The translations under genes were made by a program, and so were the position numbers. A stretch of DNA of 31,787 nt. Origin: a virus. Positions 1-7,366 of the stretch are shown here, in pieces. Numbering within the stretch: position 1 is the stretch's first letter; each line of letters begins with the position of its first letter. The notes under the pieces are model-generated. The model saw nothing but the letters and a program-made list of their open reading frames with translations. It ran no database searches and was not told the origin of the DNA. The stretch lies in the IMG/VR virus record IMGVR_UViG_3300010368_000056, positions 1 to 31,787 of that record; one strand, given 5' to 3'.

Positions 1-156
1 CAGGTTCTTGGTTGGGTCTACAACAGCTTGATCGAAGGTGATGAAACCGCCGATGAAGCCAAAGCTCGCGTTGAGGCCAACCGTACTGCTAAAGTACAAG
101 GCCAAATTGACCGCGCTGCGACAACCGCTTCAGGAACCCCTTGGGCTGCTGAATAA
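1..156 (+). CDS. C-terminal end of a virion gene (partial)
   Basis: The reading frame is open from base 1 to the TAA at 154-156 and gives 51 residues, ending in GTPWAAE. The start lies before the window. The fragment is hydrophilic and alanine-rich, with a helical middle (ADEAKARVEANRTAKVQGQ) and no motif I recognise. It is followed by a 29-base gap holding a good ribosome binding site (AAAAGGAG) for the next gene. Its place just before the lysis genes and the structural block suggests a virion protein, but that is inference from position only. Confidence 0.6.
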   Translation, partial: QVLGWVYNSLIEGDETADEAKARVEANRTAKVQGQIDRAATTASGTPWAAE

Positions 157-185
157 CTTTAACCTCAATTTAAAAGGAGATCACG

Positions 186-416
186 ATGGCTGAGAAACAA
201 ACAAAAACCGTCACGATCAACGGCACTGACTACACTGAAGACCAACTGACAGATCAGCAGAAGGTTATGATTAACCACGTTGCTGACTTGGACCGAAAGA
301 TGGGTTCTGCCCAATTTAATCTGGATCAACTCGCTGTCGGCAAGCAAGCCTTTATGGATATGCTTGCAAAGTCTTTGGAAGAGTCTGAAGAAGCTCAAGA
401 GGTAGCGGCACAATAA
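186..416 (+). CDS. small phage protein, DUF6447-like
   Basis: The 76-residue protein starts at an ATG placed 7 bases after AAGGAG. It opens with a short strand segment (TVTINGTDYT) followed by a long amphipathic, probably coiled-coil helix. The pattern 'TVxINGTxYxxxxLxxxxK, then a helix ending near the C-terminus' matches, from memory, a small family of phage proteins labelled DUF6447 whose function is unknown. There is no signal peptide or membrane segment. Its stop overlaps the start of the next gene (TAATG), so the two are translationally coupled. The family call rests on recall; the coding call is firm. Confidence 0.75.
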   Translation: MAEKQTKTVTINGTDYTEDQLTDQQKVMINHVADLDRKMGSAQFNLDQLAVGKQAFMDMLAKSLEESEEAQEVAAQ

Positions 417-649
417 TGGAAATGAACGCGCTCATAAACTTAGGCTTAACCACTGCAATCGGTGGTTTAGGTTGGTGGATAAAAGCCCAACATGCCGAAC
501 TTGGGCGCGTTCAAATTCTCTTGAATAAAACAAGGGAAGAGATGGCAAAAGAATACGTCAATAAACTAGACGGTGCTTCAACTATGAGTCAAATTGTCGC
601 ACGGTTTGACCGACTTGAAGAAAAAATAGATCGCTTAATGGAGCGATAA
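416..649 (+). CDS. membrane-anchored coiled-coil protein of the lysis region
   Basis: This is a 77-residue protein. Residues 5-22 form one hydrophobic segment (LINLGLTTAIGGLGWWI) and the rest is a charged coiled coil with heptad-like spacing (IVARFDRLEEKIDRLMER). The topology, an N-terminal anchor with a soluble helix, is common among accessory proteins beside phage holins and among i-spanin-like proteins. The start overlaps the previous stop by one base. It lacks the lipobox or proline-rich stretch that would make a spanin call convincing, so I leave the function open. Confidence 0.75.
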   Translation: MEMNALINLGLTTAIGGLGWWIKAQHAELGRVQILLNKTREEMAKEYVNKLDGASTMSQIVARFDRLEEKIDRLMER

Positions 650-650
650 C

Positions 651-815
651 ATGCTTTGCACGCTTGTATTCATAGGATATGGGCATGTATTCGTGAACGG
701 CTACGGAAGCTGGTTTTATAAAGCCTGTCATTATCAATGTGACGGCATGTATAACAAGCGCGTTTATCGCGTTGATCCTGATTATTATTGCCCAAGGAGC
801 TTTCGTGAAGCATGA
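651..815 (+). CDS. 54-residue four-cysteine protein
   Basis: A short gene begins with the ATG at 651 directly after the previous stop and ends with TGA at 813-815. That stop overlaps the ATG of the next gene at 812 (ATGA). The protein has a hydrophobic N-terminus (MLCTLVFIGYGHVFV) and then the pattern C-H-Y-Q-C-D-G ... YYCPRSF, giving cysteines 3, 26, 30 and 47. The CxxxCDG...CP arrangement recalls small exported phage proteins with disulfides that sit in lysis cassettes. If the N-terminus is a signal or anchor, the cysteines would lie in the periplasm. Tight overlap on both sides is the main evidence that it is real. Confidence 0.6.
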   Translation: MLCTLVFIGYGHVFVNGYGSWFYKACHYQCDGMYNKRVYRVDPDYYCPRSFREA

Positions 816-1279
816 TAGAAGTTTTAGCCTTAGCAGGCGCTGTAACTAAAATAGCTAGTGGCATTAGTAGTGCCGTTCAAGCTGGCAAAGACGTAAACAG
901 TCTTATGCCGCATTTTGGAAAATTAGCAAAGCTAGAAGCTGACATAGCTGTTGCGGAATCGGGCAAACACAAAGGGCCACTTGGAAGACTAACTTCCAGT
1001 GAGGAAGAAGGATTTGCCATTGCTCAGGCAAAAATGGCGCACAAGGAAGCTATGGAAACCCTTCGCAGCCATTGCCGCTTATATGGACCACCGGGCATGT
1101 GGGACTTGGTTGTACGCGAGCAGGCTGAAGCAAGAAAACGCCAGAAAGAAGCCTTAGAAGCCCAAGCTGCTGCTAGAGACAGATTGTTCTGGGGTGTTTC
1201 ATTGGCGTTGGGCGTTACAATTTTTGTGGCAGGAACCGTAGCGATGATATGGGGAGTAGATAAGCTGGCGAACGGGTGA
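812..1279 (+). CDS. coiled-coil protein with a C-terminal membrane anchor
   Basis: The 155-residue protein has an N-terminal amphipathic helix (residues 1-32), a central helical region with the segment GPPGMWDLVVREQAEARKR, and one strong membrane segment near the C-terminus (about residues 125-149). It resembles a family I recall from marine podoviruses that lies between structural and lysis genes: an A/G-rich N-terminus, a Y-GP-W motif and an E/K/R-rich helix. Members have no proven role. The start is coupled to the upstream gene by an ATGA overlap. The TGA at 1277-1279 overlaps a GTG start for the next small gene. Confidence 0.75.
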   Translation: MIEVLALAGAVTKIASGISSAVQAGKDVNSLMPHFGKLAKLEADIAVAESGKHKGPLGRLTSSEEEGFAIAQAKMAHKEAMETLRSHCRLYGPPGMWDLVVREQAEARKRQKEALEAQAAARDRLFWGVSLALGVTIFVAGTVAMIWGVDKLANG

Positions 1280-1410
1280 CTTTATACAAGAACAAACTAG
1301 GAAAATACGTTGTATGTGACAAAGCTGGAAAAATTGTTATAATAACGCATCACAGCGGAATAGCAAAAGCGTGGTTAGAGAAAGGAAAACGTGATGGCAA
1401 CAAAACTTGA
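1276..1410 (+). CDS. 44-residue small protein
   Basis: A GTG at 1276-1278 overlaps the previous stop in the form GTGA. The frame stays open to TGA at 1408-1410 and encodes a basic 44-residue protein (YKNKLGKYVVCDKAGKIVII then HSGIAKAWLEKGKRD). The strand-strand-helix look, with the sequence 'SGIAKAWL', is like several small phage proteins, but I do not recognise a family. It overlaps the next start by 17 bases and contains that gene's ribosome binding site (AAAGGA, 1381-1386). There is no clear ribosome binding site of its own, so translation would depend on coupling. It fills an otherwise empty 111-base gap. Confidence 0.5.
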   Translation: MTLYKNKLGKYVVCDKAGKIVIITHHSGIAKAWLEKGKRDGNKT

Positions 1411-1588
1411 CGAGTGGAAAGTTCTGCCGCGTCTGATGATGCTGGTGACAACCATTATGTATATACGTTGCCTAGAGTGGGCATTATCTCAACCTGACCT
1501 ATCGGTATCACAGGCGGGTCTAATATCAGTCGTAACTGGAGCCTTCACGGGATCGTTCGGCATATGGATGGGTAAGGAGTCTAAGTAA
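1394..1588 (+). CDS. two-TM small membrane protein, holin candidate
   Basis: This is a 64-residue protein with two hydrophobic segments: about residues 11-31 (PRLMMLVTTIMYIRCLEWAL) and 40-60 (GLISVVTGAFTGSFGIWMG). Two close TM helices with short charged ends (K/E at both termini) are the form of a class II holin. I take the ATG at 1394 over the GTG at 1391 because AAAGGA at 1381-1386 is then 7 bases upstream. The stop overlaps the next start (TAATG). The next gene is a stronger holin candidate, so this one could be a holin, antiholin or pinholin. Confidence 0.75.
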   Translation: MATKLDEWKVLPRLMMLVTTIMYIRCLEWALSQPDLSVSQAGLISVVTGAFTGSFGIWMGKESK

Positions 1589-1971
1589 TGTTACAATCAC
1601 TCATAGGTCCGGTAGCAAACCTCGCGGGGTCTTGGTTACAAGGCAAAGCTGACAAGAATGCAGCATCCGCAGAGTTGAAGCTAACTGAGGCGAAGGCGAA
1701 AGCTCAGATATTATTGTCTGAAAAAACAAGCGTTGCCGACTGGGAACGCATTATGGCAGAGGGTTCTAAATCAAGCTGGAAAGACGAATGGTTCGTAATT
1801 GTCCTGTCAATTCCCCTTGTTTTAGCATTTATTCCGGGAACAGAAGGCTGGGTTGATAAGGGATTTGAACAGCTTTCCAAAGCGCCCGATTGGTATTTTT
1901 ACAGTTTAGGTATCGCAATTTCAGCGAGTTTTGGTGTACGCGGAGCAACCGCAATGTTTAAGAGGAAATAA
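1588..1971 (+). CDS. holin, GTA_holin_3TM-like
   Basis: The 127-residue protein has an N-terminal helix starting with a hydrophobic LIGPVANLAGSWL. A lysine- and alanine-rich helix follows, and then SSWKDEWFVIVLSIPLVLAF, a second hydrophobic segment, and WYFYSLGIAISASFGVRGA at the C-terminus. The motif 'SWKDEW, hydrophobic IPLxLAFIP, WY, then a third hydrophobic stretch ending in SFGxR' is characteristic of the GTA_holin_3TM type (Pfam family recalled as PF11351) found in alphaproteobacterial gene-transfer agents and phages. It would sit in the inner membrane and release the endolysin. It is coupled by overlap to both neighbours. Confidence 0.85.
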   Translation: MLQSLIGPVANLAGSWLQGKADKNAASAELKLTEAKAKAQILLSEKTSVADWERIMAEGSKSSWKDEWFVIVLSIPLVLAFIPGTEGWVDKGFEQLSKAPDWYFYSLGIAISASFGVRGATAMFKRK

Positions 1972-2324
1972 TGGAAAATGTTAAATTACCGATAGCTTTA
2001 GTCGCTGCAATGGCAGTTCAATTAGCAGGAGGCGTTTGGTGGGTATCTCAACAGGCATCAACCATATCTGGGCTAGAAGAGACTGTAAGCCAGTTAGGGT
2101 CACGCATGGCTATAGAAGACAATATAAACCTCAAGAGAGATGTAGAATCTAACGCTTCTGAACTAAATCACGCGTTCGAAGAGATTGATGATCTGTGGGA
2201 TGAGCTTGCAGGACTGATGACGACCATTGGTGCTATTAACAGTATCAAACAGCGTGTGGCTGTTATGGAAAACGATCTAAAGTATATAAATCGAGATCAT
2301 AACGGCATGATAGGCGGCAGATAA
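1971..2324 (+). CDS. membrane-anchored coiled-coil lysis-region protein
   Basis: Of 117 residues, 6-25 form a hydrophobic N-terminal anchor (PIALVAAMAVQLAGGVWWV) and the remaining roughly 90 form a long acidic coiled coil. An N-in, C-periplasmic anchored helix next to holin and endolysin genes is what an i-spanin or holin-associated protein looks like. No overlapping o-spanin with a lipobox is visible, so I do not call it a spanin. The ATG overlaps the previous stop by one base (TAATG). Confidence 0.75.
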   Translation: MENVKLPIALVAAMAVQLAGGVWWVSQQASTISGLEETVSQLGSRMAIEDNINLKRDVESNASELNHAFEEIDDLWDELAGLMTTIGAINSIKQRVAVMENDLKYINRDHNGMIGGR

Positions 2325-2325
2325 A

Positions 2326-2520
2326 ATGGAGCAAACCATTGGCACATTCAACGGCACTAAAAACGTGGAAGTAAACACAGTTGCTGGTCAGGGGGATGTC
2401 CAAGCTGGTATAGAGTTTATATATCACATGCGAGAACATCTAGTTGATGTGGCTGTGGCTACCGTTTTTGGACTCGTTATTTACGGGTTAGTTTTGTTTA
2501 TGAAAGCGAAAATCAAATGA
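2326..2520 (+). CDS. single-TM small membrane protein
   Basis: A 64-residue protein has a polar N-terminal half (TIGTFNGTKNVEVNTVAGQG) and one membrane segment at about residues 38-58 (LVDVAVATVFGLVIYGLVLFM) followed by a basic tail (KAKIK). It begins one base after the previous stop, and its TGA overlaps the endolysin ATG (ATGA). It is the last of five proteins with predicted membrane segments in front of the endolysin. Its role is unknown; a holin or antiholin role is possible from context only. Confidence 0.7.
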   Translation: MEQTIGTFNGTKNVEVNTVAGQGDVQAGIEFIYHMREHLVDVAVATVFGLVIYGLVLFMKAKIK

Positions 2521-3155
2521 GTAAAGCAATGAAAGCCTTACAGAAACGCTGTGGAGTAAGCCCAGATGGGGCTTTTGGCCCCACTACAGCAAAGGCAATT
2601 AGCAAGCATTATGAGCTATCGCCAGAGCGTGCGGCTCACTTGCTTGGTCAGTCTGCGCACGAGAGCGGATATTTTAAGCTAACTGAAGAAAATCTTAACT
2701 ATTCTGAAGACGCATTAAATCGTGTATTTGGTCGTTATTTTGGTCAAGGCAAAGAAGACGCGTCAAAATATGCGCGTAATCCTCAAAAAATTGCCAACTA
2801 CGTTTACATGGATGAGCATAGGTCAAAGGGTGGCGCTCTTGGAAATGTTGAAGAAAATGACGGCTGGGCATTTCGAGGCCGAGGATTTTTACAATGCACA
2901 GGCCGTACAAACTACCGAAAGTTTGCATCCGAGATGAGGTTGCCAGATGTAATGAAAGACCCTGATCTTGTAGCTACAGAGTACGCATTTGAAAGCGCAT
3001 ACTGGTTTTTTCAGCGTAATGGACTCTTTAAAATTGCAGATACAGGCGTAAACGATGATGTAATCACAAAAATCACGCGCCGTGTGAACGGTGGGACTCA
3101 TGGCTTAGATGACCGATTGGAGAAGACTAAAAAAATATATGCTTGGCTGACATAA
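2517..3155 (+). CDS. endolysin, GH19 chitinase-like, with peptidoglycan-binding N-terminus
   Basis: This 212-residue lysis enzyme would cut the peptidoglycan glycan chain. Residues 7-28 (LQKRCGVSPDGAFGPTTAKAI) match the short repeat of PG_binding_1 domains. The rest is GH19-like: AHESGYF at 47-53 contains the expected catalytic Glu49, EENLNYS follows at 57-63, and ANYVY, NDGWAFRGRGFLQCTGRTNY and a late VNGG segment complete the fold. In GH19 enzymes the general acid lies in the HE(S/T) motif and a second acid follows about nine residues later; Glu57 or Glu58 fits. It closes the lysis cassette and begins inside the previous gene (ATGA). Confidence 0.92.
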   Translation: MSKAMKALQKRCGVSPDGAFGPTTAKAISKHYELSPERAAHLLGQSAHESGYFKLTEENLNYSEDALNRVFGRYFGQGKEDASKYARNPQKIANYVYMDEHRSKGGALGNVEENDGWAFRGRGFLQCTGRTNYRKFASEMRLPDVMKDPDLVATEYAFESAYWFFQRNGLFKIADTGVNDDVITKITRRVNGGTHGLDDRLEKTKKIYAWLT

Positions 3156-3260
3156 ATTGTTCGGCTTATTTTTTAAAAACTGATGATTTCTACAATTGTT
3201 CGGCTTAAACCTAACTCTGGCGTAAACTGAACAATTGTGTATAATCTTCACATCAGGAGA
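3155..3260 (+). promoter_or_regulatory. promoter/operator region of the virion operon
   Basis: Just after the endolysin stop there are two direct copies of AATTGTTCGGCTTA (3155-3168 and 3194-3207) and one GAACAATTGTG (3229-3239), all parts of the palindrome CCGAACAATTGTTCGG. The third abuts a perfect -10 box, TATAAT at 3240-3245, preceded by TG. No -35 hexamer is recognisable at 16-18 bases, which suggests a promoter that needs an activator. The ribosome binding site AGGAGA at 3255-3260 sets the start of the next gene at 3267. The two upstream sites would lie near -90 and -53 relative to a start at about 3252, positions used by activators. Confidence 0.6.
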
Positions 3261-3266
3261 TTTGTG

Positions 3267-5381
3267 ATGCCGCTAACCAAACTTCAATTTCGTCCCGGTA
3301 TCAACCGTGAAACCACTTCTTACTCGAATGAAGGTGGGTGGTTTGACATGGACAAAGTTCGGTTTAGGTTTGGTTATCCTGAGAAAATTGGTGGTTGGAT
3401 AAAAGAGTCTACAAACGCATTTCTAGGCACATGTCGCGCTTTGCACCCTTGGATTGCGTTAGACGGCTCCAACTTCCTTGGCGTAGGAACTCACCTCAAG
3501 TATTATATCAACGAGGGTGGTGCATATAACGACATAACGCCTATTCGCGTGACCACGGCGGCAGGAGACATTACGTTCTCCGCAAACGCAAACACATTAA
3601 GTGCTGGCATTACCGCTGTAACTGACACAATCCCATTAACGTCAGCAAGTGGCTTTCCTGCTTCTGGAAGAATAAAAATAGGTAGTGAGATTATTACCTA
3701 TGCACTTGTATCAGGCAATAATCTTACTGGTTGTGTAAGGGGCGTCAACGATACAGTAGCCGCGTCTCACTCTTCTAGCGCAGCCGTTACATGCGCGACT
3801 TTAATTGTAACAGATGCAGACCACGGCGCTCTTGAGAATGATTTTGTAACGTATTCAGGTACGGCAACTCTCGGTGGCAATATAACGGCTGATGTTCTTA
3901 ATCAAGAATACCAAATCACGCACATTATAAACGTCAATAGCTATCAAATAGAAGCTCGTACTGTAAGCACAATTGGAAGCATAACAACTACAACTGGCTT
4001 AAACCCTACATATGTATTCGCAACAACCTCAGATAGCGGCAATGGGGGTAGCTCTGTTGTTGGCGCGTACCAGATCAACACTGGTCTTGATACAACAATC
4101 GTAGGCACTGGTTGGGGCGCTGGTACTTGGAGTCGTGGGACTTGGGGTTCTGGGGCGTCTTTGGCGACATCTGGTCAAACACTTCGCATATGGTCACATG
4201 ACAACTTTGGTGAAGACCTTCTAATAAATGTTCGTGATGGAGATATATTCTATTGGGACAAAACAAACGGATTAGCGAATAGAGCGGTTGAGTTAGCGTC
4301 TATAGCGGGTGCTAATAAAGTTCCTACAATAGCAAAACAGGTTCTTGTTTCTGATCGTGACCGCCATGTTATCGCATTTGGGTGCGACTCAGAATTAGAA
4401 CCCGGAGTGCAAGACCCCTTGTTAATTAGGTTTTCTGATCAAGAAAACATTCTTGACTGGCAATCCCTTGTAGATACAACCGCGGGTGATTTGCGCATTG
4501 GTTCAGGGTCAAAGATCATTACAGCCGTAGAAACAAGACAGCAAATACTTGTGTTTACGGATGTATCACTACATGCAATGCAGTTTCTTGGGCCTCCGTT
4601 CACGTTTGGCATAAACGCTATTTCTGAAAATATCACAATTGCAAGCCCGTTAGCGGCTATTGCAGTTGAAGATAACGTGTACTGGATGGGCGCAGAAGAG
4701 TTCTATGCTTACGGTGGTGCGGTTCAACGTATCCCATGTTCAGTTCGAGATTATGTCTTTACAAACATTAACAATGATCAGTTGGAAAAGGTGACGGCTG
4801 GCTTAAATACTGCATTCTCTGAGGTTACTTGGTTCTATCCATCTGCATCAAGCACTGAAAACGATAGCTATGTTACCTACAATTATGACCAGAAAATCTG
4901 GTATTATGGCCTAATGAACCGCACATGTTGGCTAGATAGAGGAGTTAACAACGATCCTCTTGCGGCTTCAACAGACCATTATCTTTATTTTCAAGAGATC
5001 GGATTTGATGACGGAAGTACATCTCCTGCGAGTGCCATTACCTCATATATTGAGAGTAGCCAAATGGACTTGGGAGAGGGTGATCAGTTCGCATTTATGC
5101 GCCGTCTAATACCTGATCTGACGTTTAGAAACTCTACCGCTCCATCTCCACAGGCCACTATGACCCTAAAAGTCAGAAACTTTCCCGGCGGAAACTACCT
5201 GTCGTCTGACGCTCGCACAGTTGTAAAAACAGCGAGTATCCCGGTTGAGCAGTTTACAGAACAGGTATTTGTTCGGCTTAGAGGTAGGTCATTTGCGTTC
5301 AGAATAGAAAGCGAAGACACTGGAGTGGGTTGGAGATTGGGTTCTCCTCGCGTTGATGTTCGACCTGACGGGAGACGTTAA
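3267..5381 (+). CDS. large virion structural protein, probably tail/head-tail
   Basis: This 704-residue protein starts MPLTKLQFRPGINRE at the ATG at 3267, six bases after AGGAGA; the upstream GTG at 3237 would overlap the -10 box and is rejected. The opening PGINRETT...GGWFDMDKVRFRFGYPEKIGGW is, from memory, typical of a widespread marine phage structural family. The body is rich in beta-strand, Gly, Thr and Ser, with many short W/Y-containing turns, as in beta-propeller or beta-helix tail proteins. Residues about 75-180 look like an inserted Ig- or carbohydrate-binding-like segment. It heads the virion operon and overlaps the next gene (TAATG). A role in stabilising or closing the head-tail joint is possible but not shown. 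Confidence 0.8.
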   Translation: MPLTKLQFRPGINRETTSYSNEGGWFDMDKVRFRFGYPEKIGGWIKESTNAFLGTCRALHPWIALDGSNFLGVGTHLKYYINEGGAYNDITPIRVTTAAGDITFSANANTLSAGITAVTDTIPLTSASGFPASGRIKIGSEIITYALVSGNNLTGCVRGVNDTVAASHSSSAAVTCATLIVTDADHGALENDFVTYSGTATLGGNITADVLNQEYQITHIINVNSYQIEARTVSTIGSITTTTGLNPTYVFATTSDSGNGGSSVVGAYQINTGLDTTIVGTGWGAGTWSRGTWGSGASLATSGQTLRIWSHDNFGEDLLINVRDGDIFYWDKTNGLANRAVELASIAGANKVPTIAKQVLVSDRDRHVIAFGCDSELEPGVQDPLLIRFSDQENILDWQSLVDTTAGDLRIGSGSKIITAVETRQQILVFTDVSLHAMQFLGPPFTFGINAISENITIASPLAAIAVEDNVYWMGAEEFYAYGGAVQRIPCSVRDYVFTNINNDQLEKVTAGLNTAFSEVTWFYPSASSTENDSYVTYNYDQKIWYYGLMNRTCWLDRGVNNDPLAASTDHYLYFQEIGFDDGSTSPASAITSYIESSQMDLGEGDQFAFMRRLIPDLTFRNSTAPSPQATMTLKVRNFPGGNYLSSDARTVVKTASIPVEQFTEQVFVRLRGRSFAFRIESEDTGVGWRLGSPRVDVRPDGRR

Positions 5382-5677
5382 TGTCAAGAAACCTAAACTT
5401 ACCATTCTTTCCATTACCCCCTGACGACTACAACAAAGAGTATTTTGCTGAAGTTTTAAGGTCATATTCGACGTATTTGCAAAATATGCAAAACCCCGGA
5501 GAAGGCCGAAATACCTTTACAGTGTTTACAAACCTTCAAACAGACGATTCTGGATTGGAGGACGGCACTGTTTTTAACCACGGTGGACAATTGCGGGTTC
5601 CTGTAGCCCACTCTCCATACGTTCAAGGCTCACAAGCGACAGGCTCTGTCGGTACAATAACGGTGACAATATCATGA
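5381..5677 (+). CDS. conserved small virion-region protein
   Basis: The 98-residue protein starts MSRNLNLPFFPLPPDDYNKE and has a helical segment (YFAEVLRSYSTYLQNMQNPG) and a beta-rich C-terminus ending in GTITVTIS. Proteins of this shape, a proline-rich start, one helix and then strands, regularly follow the preceding structural protein in marine phages, as I recall. It may be a small tail or fibre-attachment component. It overlaps both neighbours by a few bases (TAATG upstream, ATGA downstream). No enzymatic motif is visible. Confidence 0.75.
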   Translation: MSRNLNLPFFPLPPDDYNKEYFAEVLRSYSTYLQNMQNPGEGRNTFTVFTNLQTDDSGLEDGTVFNHGGQLRVPVAHSPYVQGSQATGSVGTITVTIS

Positions 5678-5904
5678 CTGATACAATTATTACTATGGAT
5701 AACGGCTCAACTTGGCGTCCTTCTGGGAGCGTCGATACAGTTCATTGCGCAAATTGTGAAAATGTTGTAGATACAAAAGAAGAAATTGCGTCCTATCCCA
5801 ATGGAAACTGCCCAGATTGCGGCGAAAATTGGACAGGATCGGAAAAAAGAAGTACAAATGTTCAGGTTACTATGCCTGAATCTATTTCTGGATCGACACT
5901 CTAG
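5674..5904 (+). CDS. small zinc-ribbon protein
   Basis: A 76-residue protein carries two CxxC knuckles, HCANCENVV and NCPDCGENW, spaced about 22 residues apart, which should bind one zinc ion in a rubredoxin-like ribbon. The rest is polar and low in structure. It sits inside the virion operon (ATGA overlap with the previous stop), where a DNA-binding role is less expected. It could be a minor virion part or an assembly factor. The 52 bases after it hold CTCTAGTATTTTTGAGGAAG, which resembles the leader element found elsewhere in this window but without a clear -10 box. Confidence 0.75.
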   Translation: MTDTIITMDNGSTWRPSGSVDTVHCANCENVVDTKEEIASYPNGNCPDCGENWTGSEKRSTNVQVTMPESISGSTL

Positions 5905-5956
5905 TATTTTTGAGGAAGATTTGGTAACTTGGGATAAGTAATAAGAGGTTAGTATA

Positions 5957-7366
5957 ATGCAGGACATGGCACGCTACGGAAGAAATGGTGATACACGCAT
6001 GGCACACCTGACTCCGGGTGAGACAGTTGTGCCTAGAGAAGTTCTTCGACAGAATCCAAAAGTTGCTCGTGGATTGGGTAAAGCATTTCAGGATGCAGGC
6101 TCTGATCCGCGTCGATATGTTGTGGGTTCAGGTCAGAATAGCATTAATCCTGTAACTGGAAAGCCAGAGTTTTTCTTTGATAAAATCCTTCCATTCTTGG
6201 GTAACTTGGTTTCGAACCCTGCGGTGCAAGGCGCAATTGGAAACGTTGCACTTAGAAAATTACAAGGTAAAGATGTTTCGTTAAGGGACGCTTTGCTGGG
6301 TGGCGCAATCGGTGGTGGACTTGGGGCTATGTCTGGACGAGGTACAGGTGTACCGTTTTTGGATAATATGCTAGATGCTGACCCCGGAATTGTAAACAAA
6401 TTGACTAGCGGCGGCAGTTCTACTGTTGGCTCACTAAGCAACGCTGAAAGTTTTGGTCAAAACCTTGCTAAAAAACAACTACAGGATGCTGTAAGTCCTA
6501 AGCGTGCTGAAGGTCTTATGGGCATTGGCGAGTTTTTTGACACTAATCCTGATAGCGTTATAGGTAAAATGCTAAACACAAAATTTGGCGAATCTATAGC
6601 AATGGGCCTTGGCTCTCAGCTACTAGACAGCCTGTTCAGCGAAGACGTAGACCCTGATCCATATGGCAACAGAGCGCGTTTTGAACGTGGCGCTGGAGAA
6701 GGCCCAATTAGTTTGAAACCGCGACCCTTACCTGATCGTCGTGTTCCTCAATACGCTAAGGGCGGCGCAGTTGAGCCTCAGTATTATAACCAAGGTGGCC
6801 CTGCTTACTCACTAGCCAAACGTAACTACGATAGAAACGACTACACTTACGACTTCAGTGATTTTGATAATGATCCCCTGACTATGAGTAATGTAACCAA
6901 CATGCTCAGACACCAAACTGGTCTTAGACCTTTTGAGGGTGATGACTTGAACCGCTACGACTTTAACCGTGATGGTAAAGTTGACCAACTAGATACTGAT
7001 GGGGTTATGAAGAACATAGTGGGAATGGAAGACGGAAGCAAAAACTACTTCCTCGCAAGTCGGCCTTATTACGGGACTGAACCTGTTGCGGATGCACCCG
7101 TAGACAATATGCCAATACCAGATCAAGGCATGACCATAGGCGGTCCTGCACAGTTTAATGATGGCGGCGCAGCTTACTATCCACGAAGAAATGGCGCAAT
7201 AATGCCTAGCGAGGGTTCTGGGACAAAAGATGATGTCCCTGCGATGCTAACCGCTGGAGAATTTGTAATGACCCGCGGTGCGGTAAAAGGTGCTGGAAAC
7301 GGCAACTTGAATAGCGGTATTAATAAAATGTACGGCATGATGGACCGACTAGAGAGGAAAGCGTAA
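5957..7366 (+). CDS. virion protein with paired TPGE-like motifs and an EF-hand loop
   Basis: This 469-residue protein has two related motifs near its ends: MAHLTPGETVVPREVL (residues 15-30) and a C-terminal DDVPAMLTAGEFVMTRGAV. Both are typical of a structural family I recall from marine phages. Residues 112-132 are glycine-rich (LLGGAIGGGLGAMSGRGTG) and may touch membrane. Residues 335-346, D-x-N-x-D-G-K-V-D-x-x-D, form a complete EF-hand/dockerin-type calcium loop with all six liganding positions filled. The middle is rich in Y, D, N and G. The ATG at 5957 is 8 bases after AAGAGG. The last base of its stop is the first base of the next ATG. Confidence 0.8.
   Translation: MQDMARYGRNGDTRMAHLTPGETVVPREVLRQNPKVARGLGKAFQDAGSDPRRYVVGSGQNSINPVTGKPEFFFDKILPFLGNLVSNPAVQGAIGNVALRKLQGKDVSLRDALLGGAIGGGLGAMSGRGTGVPFLDNMLDADPGIVNKLTSGGSSTVGSLSNAESFGQNLAKKQLQDAVSPKRAEGLMGIGEFFDTNPDSVIGKMLNTKFGESIAMGLGSQLLDSLFSEDVDPDPYGNRARFERGAGEGPISLKPRPLPDRRVPQYAKGGAVEPQYYNQGGPAYSLAKRNYDRNDYTYDFSDFDNDPLTMSNVTNMLRHQTGLRPFEGDDLNRYDFNRDGKVDQLDTDGVMKNIVGMEDGSKNYFLASRPYYGTEPVADAPVDNMPIPDQGMTIGGPAQFNDGGAAYYPRRNGAIMPSEGSGTKDDVPAMLTAGEFVMTRGAVKGAGNGNLNSGINKMYGMMDRLERKA

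Noticed and set aside
3237-3266. An upstream GTG start for the 3267-5381 gene
   Set aside because: It lies in the -10 box region TATAAT; AGGAGA at 3255-3260 points to the ATG at 3267.
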